Source: Pseudomonas sp. JAI120 (GTDB lineage: Bacteria > Pseudomonadota > Gammaproteobacteria > Pseudomonadales > Pseudomonadaceae). Taken from it: a stretch of 64,000 nt of DNA. The notes beneath the pieces are model-generated. The model saw only the letters and a program-made list of their open reading frames with translations, made no database searches and was not told the DNA's origin. The translations under genes and the position numbers were made by a program. Shown here piece after piece: positions 1-10,714 of this stretch. Position 1 is the first letter of the stretch. Each line of letters starts with the position of its first letter. Location: NCBI RefSeq assembly GCF_014207255.1, contig NZ_JACHCZ010000007.1, forward strand, positions 1 to 64,000. Reading direction: 5' to 3'.

Positions 1-31
1 TTCCCCATGTGAGAGTAGGTCATCGTCAAGA
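1..31 (+). rRNA. rrf: 5S ribosomal RNA, 3' end only
   Basis: The first bases (TTCCCCATGTGAGAG then GTAGGTCATCGTCAAG) match the 3' end of Pseudomonas 5S rRNA, including the ATCGTCAA strand that closes the terminal helix. The rest of the gene and the rrn operon lie upstream of the window. A terminator follows at once. P. aeruginosa also has an rrn operon before birA. The exact last base (30-32) is an estimate. Confidence 0.9.
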
Positions 32-41
32 TTAAATTCCG

Positions 42-75
42 AAACCCCATTTGCGAAAGCAGATGGGGTTTTGTT
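42..75 (+). terminator. rho-independent terminator of the rrn operon
   Basis: AAACCCCATTTGC (42-54), a GAAA tetraloop and GCAGATGGGGTTT (59-71) form a 13-bp stem with one G-T wobble. A T-rich tail follows. It sits 10 bases after the 5S end, so it ends the rrn transcript. Confidence 0.93.
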
Positions 76-173
76 TTGCGCGGTCGAAAAGTGCGAAGAG
101 GCGCCTCGGGGTGCCCTTCAGTGCTAAAGTCCCGCCTTTCTATGCAATGACCCTGCGCATGGCTATCATGCGT

Positions 174-188
174 GCCTCATTGTGAGGC
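174..188 (+). promoter_or_regulatory. small hairpin covering the birA ribosome-binding site
   Basis: GCCTCA (174-179), TTG, and TGAGGC (183-188) form a perfect 6-bp hairpin. Its 3' arm contains GAGG, the only good Shine-Dalgarno match before the birA ATG at 198. Folding would hide the ribosome-binding site. A role in limiting birA translation is inference. No confident promoter was found between 76 and 197. Confidence 0.4.
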
Positions 189-197
189 GATACTTGC

Positions 198-1157
198 ATG
201 CTGACGTTGTTAAAACTTCTAAAAGATGGTCGATTCCATTCCGGAGAGGCACTTGGCGCTGCCCTGGGTGTTAGCCGCAGTGCTGTCTGGAAGCAACTCC
301 AGCATCTTGAGGCTGAATTGAATCTGCCTGTCCATAAGGTTCGTGGGAGGGGGTATCAATTAGCTTCGCCACTGGTTTTCTTGAGTTCCGAGCAGATTGC
401 ACTACGTGCGTCTTCCCTGGCATGGCCTATCCATATCTACGACTCCATTGACTCGACAAATGCCGAGGCTCTGCGCCTTGTTGAGGTTGAGTGTACGACG
501 CCGTACATGGTGCTTGCGGAGCAGCAAACGGCTGGAAGGGGGCGGCGTGGTCGAAAGTGGGTCAGTCCATTCGCTCAGAATGTGTATTACAGCCTCTTAT
601 TGCGTATTGAGGATGGTCCGCGACAGCTGGAAGGTCTGAGCCTTGTGGTTGGCTTGGCGGTCATGCAGGCGCTGCGTGAGTCTGGAGTCCAGGGGGCGGC
701 CTTGAAGTGGCCAAACGACGTCTTGGTGGGGCAGAAGAAGATTGCCGGGATTTTGCTGGAACTCGTAGGGAATCCCGCGGATATCTGCCACGTTGTCCTC
801 GGCATCGGTATTAACGTGAATATGCAGAAGGCTGATGAGGTTGATCAGCAATGGACATCAGTGCAGTTGGAGACGGGGTCTCCTGTTGATCGCAACTCTT
901 TGGTGGCGTGCCTGTGCTTGCAGTTGCAAAGCTACTTGGGGCGGCACAGGGCACTAGGTTTTGCGTCGCTTCAGGATGAGTGGGAGAAAGGTCACGCCTG
1001 GCAGGGAAAGGCGGTATCACTCATCGCTGGGGCCAGCCGTGTTGATGGGGTGGTGCTGGGTATCGACGGTCAGGGTGCATTGCGTTTAAGTGTCGGTGGT
1101 GTTGAGAAAATATACAGTGGTGGTGAGTTAAGCCTGAGGTTGCGTGATGATTCTTGA
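198..1157 (+). CDS. birA: bifunctional biotin--[acetyl-CoA-carboxylase] ligase / biotin operon repressor BirA
   Basis: The 319-residue protein joins biotin to AMP and transfers it to the biotin carboxyl carrier protein of acetyl-CoA carboxylase. The holo form can repress biotin genes. An N-terminal winged helix-turn-helix (about 1-60, with LGVSRSAVWKQL) is followed by the ligase core: GRGRRG at 113-118 (the biotinyl-AMP loop), KWPND at 170-174 and the KKIAGIL segment with the presumed catalytic Lys181. A small C-terminal domain ends the protein. Length and domain order match bifunctional BirA of E. coli type. The end overlaps coaX by 11 bases, so the two are probably translationally coupled. 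Confidence 0.96.
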   Translation: MLTLLKLLKDGRFHSGEALGAALGVSRSAVWKQLQHLEAELNLPVHKVRGRGYQLASPLVFLSSEQIALRASSLAWPIHIYDSIDSTNAEALRLVEVECTTPYMVLAEQQTAGRGRRGRKWVSPFAQNVYYSLLLRIEDGPRQLEGLSLVVGLAVMQALRESGVQGAALKWPNDVLVGQKKIAGILLELVGNPADICHVVLGIGINVNMQKADEVDQQWTSVQLETGSPVDRNSLVACLCLQLQSYLGRHRALGFASLQDEWEKGHAWQGKAVSLIAGASRVDGVVLGIDGQGALRLSVGGVEKIYSGGELSLRLRDDS

Positions 1158-1896
1158 ACTCGACTGTGGGAATAGCTTTATCAAGTGGCGTGTACTTGAT
1201 TCGGATCGGGCGATCGCATCTGCAGAGGGTGTCGCTAGTTCGGATGTTGCATTGATTGAAAGTCTGTCAGTGCTGTCTGGTGTCTCATTGACGCGTTGCC
1301 GGTTGGTGAGTGTTCGTGCTCTGGACGAAACAAACAATCTGGTTGAGGCGCTGGTGGCGGCTTTTGGTGTTGCTGTTTCCTGCGCTGTTTCTGCGCGAGA
1401 AATGGCTGGGGTGCGCAACGGCTACGAAGATTTCGAGCGTCTCGGCCTTGATCGCTGGTTGGCAATGCTGGGCGGTTTCAAGTTGGCGTCGGGGGCATGC
1501 CTGGTGCTCGATTTTGGTACGGCTGCGACTGCAGATTTTATTGCTGGAGACGGTGAGCATTTAGGTGGTTTCATCTGTCCTGGTATGCCTCTCATGCGTA
1601 ATCAGTTGCGTACACATACACGTAAGATACGTTACGACGATGCTGCTGCCGAAAGAGCCTTGGGGTGCCTGTCACCAGGGCGTACGACCGTAGAGGCTGT
1701 AGAGCGTGGCTGTACGTTGATGCTCAGAGGGTTTGTACTGACGCAGCTTGAGCTGGCCCGAAGTTATTGGGGTGATAACTTTACTGTATTCCTGACAGGT
1801 GGCGATGCTGATTTGGTGAGGGATGCCGTGCCTCAGGCTCGACTCGTGCCTGATTTGATTTTCGTAGGTCTGGCGATGGCGTGCCCTTTATCTTGA
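1147..1896 (+). CDS. coaX: type III pantothenate kinase
   Basis: This 249-residue protein catalyses the first step of coenzyme A synthesis, phosphorylating pantothenate. It has the ASKHA-fold motifs of CoaX: LELDCGNSFIKW at the N terminus (phosphate loop with the catalytic Asp), LDRWLAMLGG in the middle, LVLDFGTAATADF and GGFICPGMPLM. Pseudomonads use this ATP-rich, feedback-resistant type in place of CoaA. A GTG lies three bases upstream, but the ATG at 1147 gives the usual start MILELDCGN. It overlaps birA, and the SPOR-domain gene follows within eight bases, suggesting one operon. Confidence 0.95.
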   Translation: MILELDCGNSFIKWRVLDSDRAIASAEGVASSDVALIESLSVLSGVSLTRCRLVSVRALDETNNLVEALVAAFGVAVSCAVSAREMAGVRNGYEDFERLGLDRWLAMLGGFKLASGACLVLDFGTAATADFIAGDGEHLGGFICPGMPLMRNQLRTHTRKIRYDDAAAERALGCLSPGRTTVEAVERGCTLMLRGFVLTQLELARSYWGDNFTVFLTGGDADLVRDAVPQARLVPDLIFVGLAMACPLS

Positions 1897-1903
1897 GGTG
1901 TTT

Positions 1904-2350
1904 ATGCGTTGGCTGTTTTTGCTTTTATTGATCCTCAACGCCTTCTACTACATATGGCATCAGCAAGAAGCGCCGTTGCGCGCTAAAGATGTTACCCCTT
2001 TGAGTCTCTATCGGAATACTCAGCAGGATATTCGTCTGCTGAGTGAGTCCTCCGATGCTGTGGTCCGCAGGGATCGAGCTAAGGCATCTGATGCGCAAAG
2101 TACTTGCTTGTACATTGGTGGCTTTGCCGACCAGCGACAGGCGCAATTCGTTGAGCAGCGTCTCACTAGCCTGGATATAAAGGTTAAGGTTCAGTTGCTG
2201 AGCACTCCTGATGCGCAGGGTTACTGGCTCCGGGTTGCCCCAGAAAGCCGACGTCTGGCTGATGATCTGCCCTTTGAAAACCTTGCTAAGGAATTCAATG
2301 AGTTAAAACATAAAATAATGCTGTGCGAAGGCATTGCAACTCTCGAATAG
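1904..2350 (+). CDS. SPOR domain-containing protein, membrane-anchored
   Basis: The 148-residue protein starts with one hydrophobic segment (WLFLLLLILNAFYYIW, about 4-19) that should anchor it in the inner membrane. A short linker follows, then a SPOR-like domain (about 65-145, CLYIGGFADQRQAQ onward to YWLRVAP). SPOR domains bind denuded peptidoglycan at the septum, so a cell-wall role is likely but unproven here. A similar protein follows coaX in other pseudomonads. ATG 1904 is preferred to GTG 1898 because GAGG at 1895-1898 then has a usable spacing of five bases. Confidence 0.75.
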   Translation: MRWLFLLLLILNAFYYIWHQQEAPLRAKDVTPLSLYRNTQQDIRLLSESSDAVVRRDRAKASDAQSTCLYIGGFADQRQAQFVEQRLTSLDIKVKVQLLSTPDAQGYWLRVAPESRRLADDLPFENLAKEFNELKHKIMLCEGIATLE

Positions 2351-2362
2351 TTTGCATAGAAT
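2334..2362 (+). promoter_or_regulatory. putative sigma70 promoter P1 upstream of the tRNA cluster
   Basis: TTGCAA (2334-2339) and TAGAAT (2357-2362) are separated by 17 bases. The element overlaps the end of the SPOR gene. Transcription would start near 2369, just where the next structured segment begins. Confidence 0.55.
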
Positions 2363-2369
2363 GGCGCCC

Positions 2370-2415
2370 GCTTCGCAGTGAAGACCTTTAAAGTGTACGG
2401 TGCGAAGCTAAGGTC
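2370..2415 (+). ncRNA. structured leader or small RNA segment with crossing stems
   Basis: GCTTCGCA (2370-2377) pairs perfectly with TGCGAAGC (2401-2408). GACCTT (2383-2388) pairs with AAGGTC (2410-2415). The two stems cross, so they can form an H-type pseudoknot or two exclusive hairpins. The segment lies between promoter P1 and the stronger promoter P2 of the tRNA cluster. No open reading frame is credible here. A function is not known to me. Confidence 0.4.
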
Positions 2416-2451
2416 AATGCAGCTAACCTCATATTTTTAATGAGAAAATGC

Positions 2452-2479
2452 TTGACAGAAGGCTGGCATGATGTAGAAT
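2452..2479 (+). promoter_or_regulatory. sigma70 promoter P2 of the tRNA-Tyr-Gly-Thr cluster
   Basis: A perfect TTGACA (2452-2457) is followed after 16 bases by TAGAAT (2474-2479). The GCCGGCTCGC just downstream is GC-rich like the discriminator of stable-RNA promoters. The first tRNA base is at 2493. Confidence 0.85.
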
Positions 2480-2492
2480 GCCGGCTCGCTTA

Positions 2493-2577
<85 letters not shown>

Positions 2578-2600
2578 TTTTAGCGTGAGCTGCAAGCTCC

Positions 2601-2674
<74 letters not shown>

Positions 2675-2700
2675 AGTTTGCAGGTTGTGCATAGTGTTTC

Positions 2701-2776
2701 GCTCTTGTAGCTCAGTTGGTAGAGCACACCCTTGGTAAGGGTGAGGTCAGCGGTTCAAATCCGCTCAAGAGCTCCA
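2701..2776 (+). tRNA. tRNA-Thr (GGT)
   Basis: A 76-base tRNA. The acceptor stem pairs GCTCTTG with CAAGAGC, the anticodon loop TTGGTAA holds GGT, the T arm is CGGTTCAAATCCG, and CCA is encoded. In P. aeruginosa tufB follows this tRNA; here a terminator does. Confidence 0.97.
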
Positions 2777-2780
2777 TATA

Positions 2781-2815
2781 ACAAGGCAGATATGAAAATA
2801 TCTGCCTTTGTTTTA
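2781..2815 (+). terminator. rho-independent terminator after tRNA-Thr
   Basis: AGGCAGATAT (2784-2793), a GAAA loop and ATATCTGCCT (2798-2807) form a 10-bp stem that can extend through flanking ACA/TGT. TTTGTTTT follows. It ends the three-tRNA transcript where tufB stands in some relatives. Confidence 0.93.
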
Positions 2816-2887
2816 ACGGTTGACTCGGCTTGATGGTGTTTCAGATCGCTTGTGGTTGAGTGATTTCAAGTCTCTGGGGGTTGGCTG

Positions 2888-2916
2888 TTGTAAAGTCTTT
2901 TTCAGGTCTGCATAAT
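2888..2916 (+). promoter_or_regulatory. putative promoter of tRNA-Trp-secE-nusG
   Basis: TTGTAA (2888-2893), a 17-base spacer and CATAAT (2911-2916) lie 20 bases before tRNA-Trp. No terminator lies between the tRNA and secE, so this promoter probably also drives secE and nusG. Confidence 0.6.
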
Positions 2917-2936
2917 GGTCGGCCTGATTTTGTTTT

Positions 2937-3012
2937 AGGTCAGTAGCTCAATTGGCAGAGCGACGGTCTCCAAAACCGTAGGTTGGGGGTTCGATTCCCT
3001 CCTGACCTGCCA
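2937..3012 (+). tRNA. tRNA-Trp (CCA)
   Basis: A 76-base tRNA. AGGTCAG and CTGACCT pair, the anticodon loop CTCCAAA carries CCA, the T arm is GGGGGTTCGATTCCCTC, and the 3' CCA is encoded. secE starts 45 bases downstream, a conserved bacterial arrangement. Confidence 0.97.
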
Positions 3013-3057
3013 GATTCACGTGGTGTATCTGGCTTTCTTTTCACAGGATCTTCATAG

Positions 3058-3426
3058 ATGACTCCTAAGGCTGAAGCTCAAAGCTCTCGTTTCGATCTGG
3101 TCAAGTGGCTCGCTGTAGTCGCTTTGGTGGTCGTAGGCGTTGTTGGCAATCAGTACTACTCTGCTTCGCCGATCCTGTACCGCGTTCTCGTTTTGCTGGC
3201 CCTTGCTGCTGTAGCTACCTTTGTAGGTCTGCAGACTGCCAAAGGCAAGTCTTTCGCGGTCCTGGTGAAGGAAGCTCGCACCGAAATTCGTAAAGTCGTT
3301 TGGCCGACTCGCCAAGAAACCACGCAGACCACATTGATTGTCGTGGCTGTTGTTCTGGTTATGGCGTTGCTGTTGTGGGGGCTCGATTCCCTGCTCGGCT
3401 GGCTTGTTTCCTTGATTGTTGGCTAA
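3058..3426 (+). CDS. secE: preprotein translocase subunit SecE
   Basis: SecE is the small clamp subunit of the SecYEG channel. This 122-residue protein has three hydrophobic segments (about 16-32, 40-58 and 92-118). The conserved amphipathic stretch FAVLVKEARTEIRKVVWPTRQET, the family signature, precedes the last one. Three membrane segments and this length are typical of enterobacterial-type SecE. The ATG at 3058 has AGGA nine bases upstream. nusG follows after nine bases. The partner SecY is encoded at 28839. Confidence 0.96.
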   Translation: MTPKAEAQSSRFDLVKWLAVVALVVVGVVGNQYYSASPILYRVLVLLALAAVATFVGLQTAKGKSFAVLVKEARTEIRKVVWPTRQETTQTTLIVVAVVLVMALLLWGLDSLLGWLVSLIVG

Positions 3427-3435
3427 GGGTGTCCC

Positions 3436-3969
3436 GTGGCTAAGCGTTGGTACGTTGTGCATGCTTACTCGGGTTACGAGAAGCATGTTATGCGCTCTTT
3501 GCTGGAGCGCGTAAAGCTGGCAGGCATGGAAGATGGCTTCGGCGAAATTCTGGTTCCCACTGAAGAAGTGGTTGAAATGCGGAATGGTCAGAAGCGCAAG
3601 AGTGAACGCAAGTTCTTCCCTGGCTATGTGCTGGTGCAGATGGACATGAACGAAGGTACTTGGCACTTGGTCAAGGATACTCCTCGTGTTATGGGTTTCA
3701 TCGGTGGTACTGCTGATAAGCCTGCTCCGATCACTGACAAAGAGGCAGAAGCAATTCTGCGTCGTGTCGCCGACGGTAGCGACAAGCCTAAGCCGAAGAC
3801 GTTGTTCGAGCCGGGTGAGGTTGTTCGTGTCACTGATGGTCCGTTTGCTGATTTCAACGGTACCGTCGAAGAGGTTAACTACGAGAAGAGCCGGATCCAG
3901 GTCGCGGTGCTCATTTTCGGTCGCTCTACTCCGGTAGAGTTGGAATTCAGCCAGGTCGAGAAGGTCTAG
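3436..3969 (+). CDS. nusG: transcription termination/antitermination factor NusG
   Basis: NusG (177 residues) binds the beta' clamp of RNA polymerase, suppresses pausing, recruits Rho and links to ribosomal protein S10. The N-terminal NGN domain starts KRWYVVHAYSGYEKHV. A C-terminal KOW domain carries PGEVVRVTDGPFADFNGTV. The start codon is GTG at 3436 with AAGGG close upstream. It is co-transcribed with secE and is followed by a terminator-like hairpin before rplK. Confidence 0.97.
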   Translation: MAKRWYVVHAYSGYEKHVMRSLLERVKLAGMEDGFGEILVPTEEVVEMRNGQKRKSERKFFPGYVLVQMDMNEGTWHLVKDTPRVMGFIGGTADKPAPITDKEAEAILRRVADGSDKPKPKTLFEPGEVVRVTDGPFADFNGTVEEVNYEKSRIQVAVLIFGRSTPVELEFSQVEKV

Positions 3970-3984
3970 CTGAGTAAGCATCCC

Positions 3985-4016
3985 AACCCCGCAGCCTTAG
4001 GCTGTGGGGTTTTGTC
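3985..4016 (+). terminator. terminator between nusG and rplK
   Basis: AACCCCGCAGCC (3985-3996), a TTA loop and GGCTGTGGGGTT (4000-4011) form a 12-bp stem with one wobble. TTTTG follows. It separates secE-nusG from the rplKAJL-rpoBC unit. I could not place a convincing promoter in 4017-4086. Confidence 0.85.
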
Positions 4017-4086
4017 GTCACTGGGATAAACGCGCAAGTAACCGGGGAGCCTTTCGAGGCGCTTGAACCCGTAATTGGAGTGCCTC

Positions 4087-4518
4087 ATGGCCAAGAAGAT
4101 TACCGCTTACATCAAGCTGCAAGTGAAGGCCGCTCAGGCCAACCCAAGCCCACCTGTTGGTCCAGCTCTGGGTCAGCACGGCGTGAACATTATGGAGTTC
4201 TGCAAGGCCTTCAACGCCCGTACTCAGGGTCTTGAGCCAGGTCTGCCGACTCCAGTGATCATCACTGTATACAGCGACCGTAGCTTCACTTTCGAAACCA
4301 AGTCGACCCCGGCTTCGGTTCTGCTGAAGAAAGCTGCTGGTCTGACTAGCGGTTCCGCTCGTCCTAACACCGTTAAGGTTGGCACCGTAACTCGTGCTCA
4401 GCTGGAAGAGATCGCGAAAACCAAAAACGCGGATCTGACTGCAGCTGATATGGATGCAGCCGTGCGTACCATCGCCGGTTCTGCTCGTAGCATGGGCCTT
4501 AACGTGGAGGGTGTGTAA
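4087..4518 (+). CDS. rplK: 50S ribosomal protein L11
   Basis: L11 (143 residues) binds the GTPase-associated region of 23S rRNA together with L10 and L7/L12. The hinge NPSPPVGPALGQHG near the N terminus is the site of thiopeptide contact in the family. The C-terminal RNA-binding domain includes GSARPNTVKVG and ends SARSMGLNVEG. An upstream in-frame ATG at 4075 would add four residues, but GGAG at 4077-4080 marks 4087 as the start. The stop codon overlaps the rplA start in TAATG. Confidence 0.97.
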   Translation: MAKKITAYIKLQVKAAQANPSPPVGPALGQHGVNIMEFCKAFNARTQGLEPGLPTPVIITVYSDRSFTFETKSTPASVLLKKAAGLTSGSARPNTVKVGTVTRAQLEEIAKTKNADLTAADMDAAVRTIAGSARSMGLNVEGV

Positions 4519-5213
4519 TGGCTAAGCTGACCAAGCGCCAAAAGGCTATCGCCGGCAAAATCGAAGCGGGCAAGTCCTACAGCTTTGTAGACGCTGCTGC
4601 TCTGCTGACCGAGCTGTCGACTGTCAAGTTCAGCGAGTCCGTTGACGTTGCTGTAAACCTGGGTGTTGACCCACGTAAATCTGACCAGGTCGTTCGTAGC
4701 GCTACTGTGCTGCCACACGGTACTGGTAAGACTGTTCGTGTAGCTGTCTTCACTCAAGGCCCGGCAGCTGAAGCTGCTCTGGCCGCTGGCGCCGACCGCG
4801 TTGGTATGGACGACCTGGCTGCCGAAATGAAAGGCGGCGACCTGAACTACGACGTAGTTATTGCTTCCCCGGATGCAATGCGTGTTGTAGGTCAATTGGG
4901 TCAGATCCTGGGCCCGCGAGGCCTGATGCCTAACCCTAAAGTCGGCACCGTAACACCCGACGTAGCTACCGCGGTTAAAAACGCCAAGGCTGGTCAGGTT
5001 CGTTATCGCACCGACAAAAATGGCATCATTCACACCTCCGTTGGCAAAGTCGGCTTTGACGCCGTCAAGCTGAAGGAAAACGTTGAAGCCCTGATCGCTG
5101 ATCTGAAGCGTATCAAGCCAGCTTCCTCGAAAGGTATCTACGTCAAGCGCGTTACCCTGAGCACCACTATGGGCCCAGGTCTGGTCATCGACCAAGGCTC
5201 GCTGGACGTATAA
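4518..5213 (+). CDS. rplA: 50S ribosomal protein L1
   Basis: L1 (231 residues) forms the mobile stalk that helps release deacylated tRNA from the E site. In E. coli it represses its own mRNA by binding a copy of its rRNA site. The conserved GLMPNPKVGTVT segment and the KGIYVKRVTLSTTMGPG C-terminal motif are present, and length matches the family. The start overlaps the rplK stop by one base, favouring coupled translation. Confidence 0.97.
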   Translation: MAKLTKRQKAIAGKIEAGKSYSFVDAAALLTELSTVKFSESVDVAVNLGVDPRKSDQVVRSATVLPHGTGKTVRVAVFTQGPAAEAALAAGADRVGMDDLAAEMKGGDLNYDVVIASPDAMRVVGQLGQILGPRGLMPNPKVGTVTPDVATAVKNAKAGQVRYRTDKNGIIHTSVGKVGFDAVKLKENVEALIADLKRIKPASSKGIYVKRVTLSTTMGPGLVIDQGSLDV

Positions 5214-5220
5214 GACACAG

Positions 5221-5244
5221 ATTGGCGCAAGCAATTGCGCCAAT
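5221..5244 (+). other. perfect 10-bp hairpin after rplA
   Basis: ATTGGCGCAA (5221-5230) and TTGCGCCAAT (5235-5244) flank a GCAA tetraloop. No T-tract follows, so it is not a classic terminator. A transcript-processing or stabilising role is possible. Confidence 0.6.
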
Positions 5245-5412
5245 TGGAAAAATTGGGGTCCCTGCCTGGCGGGGGCTATCCAAGACCGTAGGCGGCGCAA
5301 GTCTTAAACCACAAGCCTACGCAGATGGTGCTCCCGGTTCCTTACCGAATCAGACACCAAAACGACATCCGGCCTCGGCCAGATGAAACGGTAACAAGCA
5401 GGAGTTAAACCC
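5245..5412 (+). promoter_or_regulatory. rplJ leader, probable L10 autoregulatory region
   Basis: These 168 untranslated bases before rplJ have alternating GC-rich arms, such as GTAGGC (5290-5295) with GCCTAC (5315-5320). Across gammaproteobacteria the rplJ leader carries the L10-L7/L12 binding site. Position and pairing support the same here, but I have not derived a full fold. Confidence 0.55.
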
Positions 5413-5913
5413 GTGGCAATTAATCTCGAAGACAAGAAGGCCATCGTCGCTGAAGTCAACGAGGCTGCCAAAGCTGCTCTGTCCGCTGTCGTGGCTGATG
5501 CCCGTGGTGTGACAGTAGGCGCTATGACCGGACTCCGTAAAGAGGCTCGTGAAGCTGGCGTGTACGTACGTGTTGTACGTAACACCCTGCTCAAGCGCGC
5601 TGTTGCTGACACTGAATACAGTGTCCTCAACGACGTGTTCACCGGCCCGACTCTGATTGCTTTCTCCAAGGATCATCCAGGCGCTGCTGCCCGTTTGTTC
5701 AAAGAGTTCGCTAAGAGTCAGGATAAGTTCGAGATCAAGGCAGCTGCGTTCGAGGGCAAGTTCCTCGCAGCTAACCAAATCGACGTACTGGCAACACTGC
5801 CGACCCGTAACGAAGCCATTTCGCAGCTGATGAGCGTGATTCAAGGCGCTACCAGCAAGCTGGCTCGTACTCTGGCTGCAGTTCGCGAGCAAAAAGAAGC
5901 TGCCGCAGCCTAA
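5413..5913 (+). CDS. rplJ: 50S ribosomal protein L10
   Basis: L10 (166 residues) anchors the L7/L12 dimers to the ribosome stalk base. The start is GTG at 5413 with AGGAG at 5400-5404. The N-terminal rRNA-binding domain begins INLEDKKAIVAEV and includes the RGVTVGAMTGLRKEAREAG segment. The C-terminal helix (about 135-160) provides the L7/L12 binding sites. The non-ATG start together with the long leader fits translational control by L10 itself. Confidence 0.96.
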   Translation: MAINLEDKKAIVAEVNEAAKAALSAVVADARGVTVGAMTGLRKEAREAGVYVRVVRNTLLKRAVADTEYSVLNDVFTGPTLIAFSKDHPGAAARLFKEFAKSQDKFEIKAAAFEGKFLAANQIDVLATLPTRNEAISQLMSVIQGATSKLARTLAAVREQKEAAAA

Positions 5914-5991
5914 GGCTGAGCAACTTCTCTCGCGTATTTTTGTTTATTTCGATGGCCGCGTAGGCCGTCCCCCAATTCAGGAAATACAGCA

Positions 5992-6357
5992 ATGTCTATC
6001 TCCCAAGACGATATCCTCAACGCCGTAGCTGAAATGTCGGTTCTGCAGGTTGTTGAGCTGATCAAAGCTTTCGAAGAAAAATTCGGCGTTTCCGCTGCCG
6101 CTGCTTCCGCTGGCCCAGCTGCTGCTGCTGCCGTTGTTGAAGAGCAAACCGAATTCAACGTCATGCTGCTGGAAGCTGGCGAGAAGAAAGTTAACGTGAT
6201 CAAGGCAGTACGTGAACTGACCGGTCTGGGCCTGAAAGAAGCCAAGGCTGTAGTTGACGGCGCTCCTGCTATGGTTCTGGAAGCAGTGACCAAAGATGCA
6301 GGCGACAAAGCCAAAGCAACTCTGGAAGAAGCAGGCGCTAAAGTCGAGCTGAAGTAA
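5992..6357 (+). CDS. rplL: 50S ribosomal protein L7/L12
   Basis: This 121-residue acidic protein forms the flexible stalk that recruits translational GTPases (EF-G at 16122, EF-Tu at 18258). An N-terminal dimerisation domain (about 1-33) is followed by an alanine-rich hinge (about 36-52). The C-terminal factor-binding domain contains KKVNVIKAVRELTGLGLKEA. It lies 78 bases after rplJ and before a partial terminator that would lower rpoBC transcription relative to the ribosomal genes. Confidence 0.97.
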   Translation: MSISQDDILNAVAEMSVLQVVELIKAFEEKFGVSAAAASAGPAAAAAVVEEQTEFNVMLLEAGEKKVNVIKAVRELTGLGLKEAKAVVDGAPAMVLEAVTKDAGDKAKATLEEAGAKVELK

Positions 6358-6403
6358 GCATCGACCTTGCGTCTCCAGCCCAAGCGTTAAGCTGAAGGCT
6401 GAT

Positions 6404-6432
6404 GGCTGGTGGCTCTTGCCACCGGCCTTTTT
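6404..6432 (+). terminator. attenuator-type terminator between rplL and rpoB
   Basis: GGCTGGTGGC (6404-6413), TCTT and GCCACCGGCC (6418-6427) form a 10-bp stem with one wobble, followed by TTTTT. E. coli has a leaky terminator at the same place that sets the rplL:rpoB ratio, and the same role is inferred here. The remaining bases to rpoB at 6577 show no clear promoter. Confidence 0.85.
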
Positions 6433-6576
6433 CCGTTCTTGGCTGTCGACTCGGTCGCCGCCATTAACGCGCTGTAGCCACCCGATGCGGTGGTGCAAAC
6501 CATGGGGTTTGCAAGATTTTCTGGCTGCTCCCGTCGGGAGGGCCAAACAAGCAGGTGACCAAGCTGGGGAACGCTG

Positions 6577-10650
<4,074 letters not shown>

Positions 10651-10665
10651 CACGTGACGCGAATC

Positions 10666-10692
10666 GAGAGCGGGGCTGTTTGGCCCGCTCTC
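10666..10692 (+). other. stem-loop between rpoB and rpoC
   Basis: GAGAGCGGG (10666-10674) pairs perfectly with CCCGCTCTC (10684-10692) across a nine-base loop. No T-tract follows, and a strong AGGAGG for rpoC comes 10 bases later. It is more likely a processing or stabilising element than a terminator. Confidence 0.6.
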
Positions 10693-10714
10693 TGCTCCGC
10701 CAGGAGGAAAGGCC

